Source: Candidatus Pacearchaeota archaeon
Lineage (GTDB): Archaea > Nanobdellota > Nanobdellia > Pacearchaeales > GW2011-AR1
Assembly (NCBI GenBank): GCA_026414385.1
Contig: JAOAJC010000005.1
Location: forward strand, 1-44,270
Length of the DNA stretch: 44,270 nucleotides
Reading direction: 5' to 3'
This document shows positions 41,140 to 44,270 of the stretch, piece by piece (the first letter of the stretch is position 1; every line of letters starts with the position of its first letter). The notes below the pieces were generated by a model. The model saw only the letters and a list, made by a program, of their open reading frames with translations. It did no database searches and was not told where the DNA came from. A program made the translations under genes and the position numbers.

Positions 41140-41967
41140 ATGATAATAAAAGAAGAATTTTTGAGCAGGTTAAGAAAAATTTTTGATTTAAATCTTTATG
41201 AGGCAAAGGTTTGGACTGCTCTTTTATCAAGAGGGGTTTCAACAGCAGGAGAGTTAAGTAACATTTCTGATGTGCCAAGAAGCAGAACTTATGACATTTT
41301 AGAATCACTTGAGAAAAAAGGATTTATAATCATGAAAATTGGGAAGCCGATAAAGTTTGTTGCATTAAAACCGGAAGAGGTTGTTGAGAGAGTTAAGAAG
41401 AATTTGATAATAATTGCACAAGAAAAGAGCAAGAGATTGGAACAATTAAAAGATGATGAGGTTCTTGATGAGCTTACCTCTCTTTATAATAATGGTGTGA
41501 AGTTTGTGGAACCTTCTGATTTGTCTGGAAGCATAAGGGGGAGACAAAATATGTACAATCATTTAGATATGATGATAAGGAATGCTGAAAAAAGTGTAAC
41601 GATTATAACAACTGCTGATGGATTAAATAGAAAAATGGAAGCATTAATGCCAGCGTTTGAAAAAGCGAAAAAAAGAGGAGTTATGATTAGGATTGCTGCG
41701 CCAATTGTTCCCGAAAACATAAAAGTTGCCAAAGATTTATCAAGGGTTGCAGAAATAAGGGATACGTCAAACGCGAAATTGCACGGAAGATTTGCAATTA
41801 TTGATTCTGAAAATCTAATGTTTATGCTATTAAATGACAAAGAAGTTCATCCAAATTATGATGTTGCTGTATGGTTATCAACAAGTTATTTTGCAAAGGC
41901 AATGGAAAAAATGTTTGAAACAGCTTGGAATGAATTTACTCCATTAAATAAATTGAAAATTAAGTAA
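41140..41967 (+). CDS. TrmB-family transcription regulator
   Basis: 275 residues. An N-terminal winged helix-turn-helix (about residues 10-80) has the TrmB pattern LNLYEAKVWTALLSRGVSTAGELS ... DVPRSRTYDILESLEKKGFI. A coiled-coil linker follows. The C-terminal domain is PLD-like with NAKLHGRFAIIDSENLMFML, a region that binds sugars in characterised TrmB proteins; a lone H.G/K element does not imply enzyme activity. The box tttaaatac at 41085-41093 and an aggggtg run at 41115-41121 precede the ATG. Target genes are not evident. Confidence 0.88.
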   Translation: MIIKEEFLSRLRKIFDLNLYEAKVWTALLSRGVSTAGELSNISDVPRSRTYDILESLEKKGFIIMKIGKPIKFVALKPEEVVERVKKNLIIIAQEKSKRLEQLKDDEVLDELTSLYNNGVKFVEPSDLSGSIRGRQNMYNHLDMMIRNAEKSVTIITTADGLNRKMEALMPAFEKAKKRGVMIRIAAPIVPENIKVAKDLSRVAEIRDTSNAKLHGRFAIIDSENLMFMLLNDKEVHPNYDVAVWLSTSYFAKAMEKMFETAWNEFTPLNKLKIK

Positions 41968-42355
41968 ATTTCTTTTATTAAATAAGAATGGTTTTGTTAT
42001 ATATCAATAAAAATTAAAAACTATTTGCATTTATTAATTAAGTTAAAAAAGAAGTTAAATCTTTTCCTGAGAGATGGCAGATAGCATAAAAAGTGGGACA
42101 GGAGATGGCGAGTGGGAAAAATCTGCCGCCTTACAAAACAAGTGAATAAGAAAAGAGCCTGGAAGGTGTTGTAGAGATAGAAGATGGAATAATGGAAATG
42201 CAAACTTTTGTGGGAAGTGTGGAATATGGATAGGTGAAATGATAAGTTGGGAAAAATACAAGAATCAGGAAGCTATCTTGAAGAGATATTGAAAAAAGAA
42301 GCGAGTGAATATTAACTATCATAAAAATTAAAAGCCCAGGTAATAAGATATAATC
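41968..42355 (+). other. Unassigned 390-bp region with repeats, hairpin and coding-like fragments
   Basis: No intact gene is supported. ttatatatc near 41998 is a TATA candidate. ggcagat (42077-42083) pairs with atctgcc (42121-42127), enclosing two copies of agtggga (42091-42097, 42111-42117). Frames are protein-like in pieces: from ATG 42074, MADSIKSGTGDGEWEKSAAL then a TGA at 42143. The same frame afterwards reads NANFCGKCGIWIGEMISWEK (a zinc-ribbon-like CGKCG) to a TGA at 42290. It may be a broken gene or an RNA gene. I cannot decide between them. Confidence 0.35.
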
Positions 42356-43117
42356 ATGGTATTTATTGACGTGCATTGCCATTTAGATTTTTACAAGAGC
42401 GATAAAAGAATTTTTGAGAGAATTGAGAGGGCAAAAAAAGCAAATGTTGGGATTATCATAAACAACGGAGTTAATGGGAATGCCAATCAAAAAATACTTG
42501 AGATGGTTGAAAAATATCCAGAAATAAAAGCTGCCCTTGGATTTTATCCAGTTGATGCTCTAAAATTAACGGAAGACGAGCTTGATAGAGAATTAAGGTT
42601 GATAAGAGACAATTTACACAAAATCGTTGCTTTGGGGGAAGTTGGATTGGATTTAAAGGAGAATCCCAATTTAAAAACCCAAAAAAGAATTTTTCAGATA
42701 TTTATAGATATGGCAAAACAAAATGATAAGCCATTAATTGTGCATTCGAGAAGAGCGGAAGCAGAAACAATAAGGTTGTTGGAAGAAAATGATATGAAAA
42801 AAGTGATTATGCATTGTTTTTTTGGGAATATGAATCTTGTAAAAAGAATAATAGATAATGGTTGGTGTTTTAGCATTCCTACAATCATTAAATTTAGTGA
42901 ACATTTTCAAAATCTTGTTAAAATTGTTCCAATTTCCCAATTATTCTGTGAGACAGATTCACCTTATTTGCATCCCGACAAAAAGAGAGATAACGAGCCT
43001 GCTAATGTTGTTGAAGCATATAATATGATAGCAAAAATAAAAGGGATAAGCTTAGGAGAGTGCGAGAAGAAAATAGAAGAGAATTATAAGAGATTATTTG
43101 AAAGCAATAATCAGTAA
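42356..43117 (+). CDS. tatD: TatD-family metal-dependent hydrolase/DNase
   Basis: 253 residues. The metal-binding series of the family is in place: FIDVHCHLDFY (HxH), ALGEVGLDL (catalytic Glu), LIVHSRRA and VIMHCFFG (two His), and CETDSPYLHP (Asp). Members cut DNA 3' ends or act on D-aminoacyl substrates; the exact substrate is not readable. Length is normal. The ATG at 42356 gives the expected N terminus MVFIDVHCHLD. Confidence 0.92.
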   Translation: MVFIDVHCHLDFYKSDKRIFERIERAKKANVGIIINNGVNGNANQKILEMVEKYPEIKAALGFYPVDALKLTEDELDRELRLIRDNLHKIVALGEVGLDLKENPNLKTQKRIFQIFIDMAKQNDKPLIVHSRRAEAETIRLLEENDMKKVIMHCFFGNMNLVKRIIDNGWCFSIPTIIKFSEHFQNLVKIVPISQLFCETDSPYLHPDKKRDNEPANVVEAYNMIAKIKGISLGECEKKIEENYKRLFESNNQ

Positions 43118-43144
43118 TTTTTAATAGTTAAAGCTTAAATAATT

Positions 43145-43489
43145 ATGAGATTTGTAAAATATATGAAAAAAAGAAGGTGGATTATAGCATTAATAGTTCT
43201 TGTTATGTTTATTACAATAATAGTAGGATATAGAGTTGGGGTTAAGAATGGGTTTGATGAAAAGATAGCAGATAATAAGACAACCAATGAAAAAAGCTAT
43301 TGTAAGATAGATAGTGATTGCGTGCCAGATTTGTGCTGTCATGCGAAGGGGTGTGTAAATAAGGAAAATGCTCCTAATTGTAGAGAAATTATGTGCACAA
43401 TGGAGTGCAGGGAGGGAACATTAGATTGTGGATATGGGAAATGCGAGTGCATAAATAATAAGTGTGTGGCTGTTTTTAAAAATGAATAA
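43145..43489 (+). CDS. Membrane-anchored cysteine-rich surface protein
   Basis: 114 residues. A basic start (RFVKYMKKRRW) and one helix (IIALIVLVMFITIIVGY) anchor a disulfide-rich outside domain. Twelve cysteines occur in the order YCKIDSDCVPDLCCHAKGC ... NCREIMCTMECREG ... DCGYGKCECINNKCV. The pattern is familiar from archaeal secreted proteins of unknown role. The 3' end overlaps the next gene by 8 nt, so it is co-translated with the subtilase. Confidence 0.75.
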   Translation: MRFVKYMKKRRWIIALIVLVMFITIIVGYRVGVKNGFDEKIADNKTTNEKSYCKIDSDCVPDLCCHAKGCVNKENAPNCREIMCTMECREGTLDCGYGKCECINNKCVAVFKNE

Positions 43490-44245
43490 AAAATTTGTTT
43501 TTGTAGCGATATTGGTTTTTGTTTTAATTGGTTCTATTGGGATTATTATGGCAAGAGAAAATGAAAATATTAAAATGAAGGTTGAGAAAGCAGTTGTTGA
43601 TGAAATTAGCGAAAAAGGAAAGGCGAGAGTTATTGTCGTAATGAAAGATTATGTAAAGATAAATAAAAAAAATAAAGAGACAAGGGAGAGAGCGATTAAT
43701 GAAATAGGAAACGAGAAAATAAAGCATAAATTTGATAGCTTGAATGCGTTTTCTGCTTTTTTGAATGAGGAGGATATTGAGAAGTTTGCTAATAATGAAA
43801 ATGTGGAAAAGATTTATTTTGATAGGCCTGTTAAAGTGTTTTTGCAGGATTCTGTACCTTTGATTAATGCTTCTCTTGCGTGGAGATTGAGAGAAAAGGG
43901 ATTAAACCTAACTGGAAAAGAACAAACAGTATGCATTATCGATACTGGTGTTAATTATAGCCATATTAATCTTGGGAGGTGTTTTGGAAATACATGTAAA
44001 ATTATTAATGGTTATGACTTTGTGAATAATGACAACGATCCAAAAGATGATCATGGACATGGAACTCATGTAACGGGAATTGTTGCTGCCAATGGTTCTT
44101 TAAACGGGGTTGCGCCAGAAGCAAAAATTGTTGCGATAAAAGCGCTTGATTCTAGCGGAAACGGGTATATTTCAGATGTTATAAAAGGAATTGAGTGGTG
44201 CACTAATAATGCTTCTTTGTTTAACATTTCTGTAATAAGTATGAG
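43482..44245 (+). CDS. Subtilisin-like serine protease (S8), 3' truncated by contig end
   Basis: Absent from the ORF track because it runs off the end. The ATG at 43482 starts a signal peptide (MNKKFVFVAILVFVLIGSIG). An I9-type propeptide (about residues 33-120, with ARVIVVMKDY and LNAFSAFLNEEDIEKF) follows. The peptidase domain shows the catalytic Asp in VCIIDTGVNYSH and catalytic His in DDHGHGTHVTGIV. The reading breaks off at VISMS, just where VISMSLG is usual, so the Ser motif is missing because the real sequence ends at about 44245. It is exported and probably processes surface proteins. Confidence 0.9.
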
Positions 44246-44270
44246 CTGTCTCTTATACACATCTCCGAGC
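44246..44270 (+). other. Illumina Nextera adapter sequence (artefact)
   Basis: The last 25 bases begin CTGTCTCTTATACACATCT, the transposase mosaic end used in Nextera libraries, and continue with the CCGAGC of the i7-side adapter. They are not genomic. Confidence 0.97.

Noticed and set aside
41968-42355. RNase P or SRP RNA in the TrmB-TatD spacer
   Set aside because: The conserved RNase P core sequences and the SRP domain IV/Alu motifs are not recognisable, and the region is too purine-rich on one strand to form long helices.
42131-42382. Minus-strand ORFs opposite the 41968-42355 region
   Set aside because: Leu/Ser/Phe-rich shadows of a purine-rich plus strand, with no signal of real coding.
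44066-44260. Minus-strand ORF starting MYKRQ
   Set aside because: MYKRQ is the translation of the Nextera mosaic end read backwards; the ORF begins in adapter and is a shadow of the subtilase gene.
1-44270. CRISPR arrays, insertion sequences, rRNA genes
   Set aside because: No regularly spaced repeats, transposase genes or rRNA-like stretches were found on either strand.

Overview
The window is about 44 kb of AT-rich DNA from an archaeon. The evidence is an archaeal RNA polymerase cluster (rpoH-rpoB-rpoA-nusA), S12, S7, aEF-2 and aEF-1A of archaeal type, DnaG-type primase, TYW1/Taw1 wyosine enzyme, TrmB regulator, an initiator tRNA with archaeal identity elements, and TATA-like boxes placed about 25 bp before start codons. 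The small membrane-anchored surface proteins with TG motifs, the disulfide-rich secreted proteins and the many tiny unknown genes suggest a DPANN lineage (Woesearchaeales/Pacearchaeales-like). That placement is inference from sequence feel, not from a tree.

Layout. 1-3.2 kb: the end of a type III restriction-modification Mod gene and a complete Res helicase-nuclease gene. 3.4-10.7 kb: rpoH, unsplit rpoB, rpoA (A' and A'' fused at the usual archaeal split point but broken elsewhere by an apparent -1 frameshift) and nusA. 10.8-15.9 kb: a block of secreted and membrane-anchored surface proteins sitting inside what is normally an unbroken transcription/translation cluster. 16-21.4 kb: S12, S7, EF-2, a ribbon-helix-helix gene with palindromic sites, and EF-1A. 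21.4-26.9 kb: a helical-repeat protein, a micro-ORF, DnaG, endonuclease IV, a second RHH-like regulator with a palindrome over its own promoter, and an abundant-looking surface protein. 26.9-30.7 kb: an SMC protein with a Rad50-type zinc hook, and RNase HII. 30.7-33.6 kb: initiator tRNA-Met, a CDP-alcohol phosphatidyltransferase, a DedA/VTT membrane protein, tRNA-Ser(GCT), a YkgJ-like metal-binding protein and a small secreted protein. 33.7-37.7 kb: class II ribonucleotide reductase, Taw1, a CBS protein and small proteins. 37.8-41 kb: an Ile-rich leader peptide, an unknown gene and ileS. 41-44.2 kb: TrmB-type regulator, an unassigned 390-bp stretch, TatD, a cysteine-rich surface protein and the start of a subtilase.

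The strongest candidate for something undescribed is the ileS leader (37803-37893). It is a 20-codon ORF whose last nine sense codons include seven Ile codons. It overlaps and is followed by mutually exclusive hairpins next to a Shine-Dalgarno sequence, and lies upstream of the isoleucyl-tRNA synthetase operon. This looks like ribosome-mediated attenuation in an archaeon. The second is the SMC-type ATPase that carries a CPLC zinc hook where the hinge should be. The last 25 bases are Illumina Nextera adapter sequence, so genuine genomic sequence ends near 44245.
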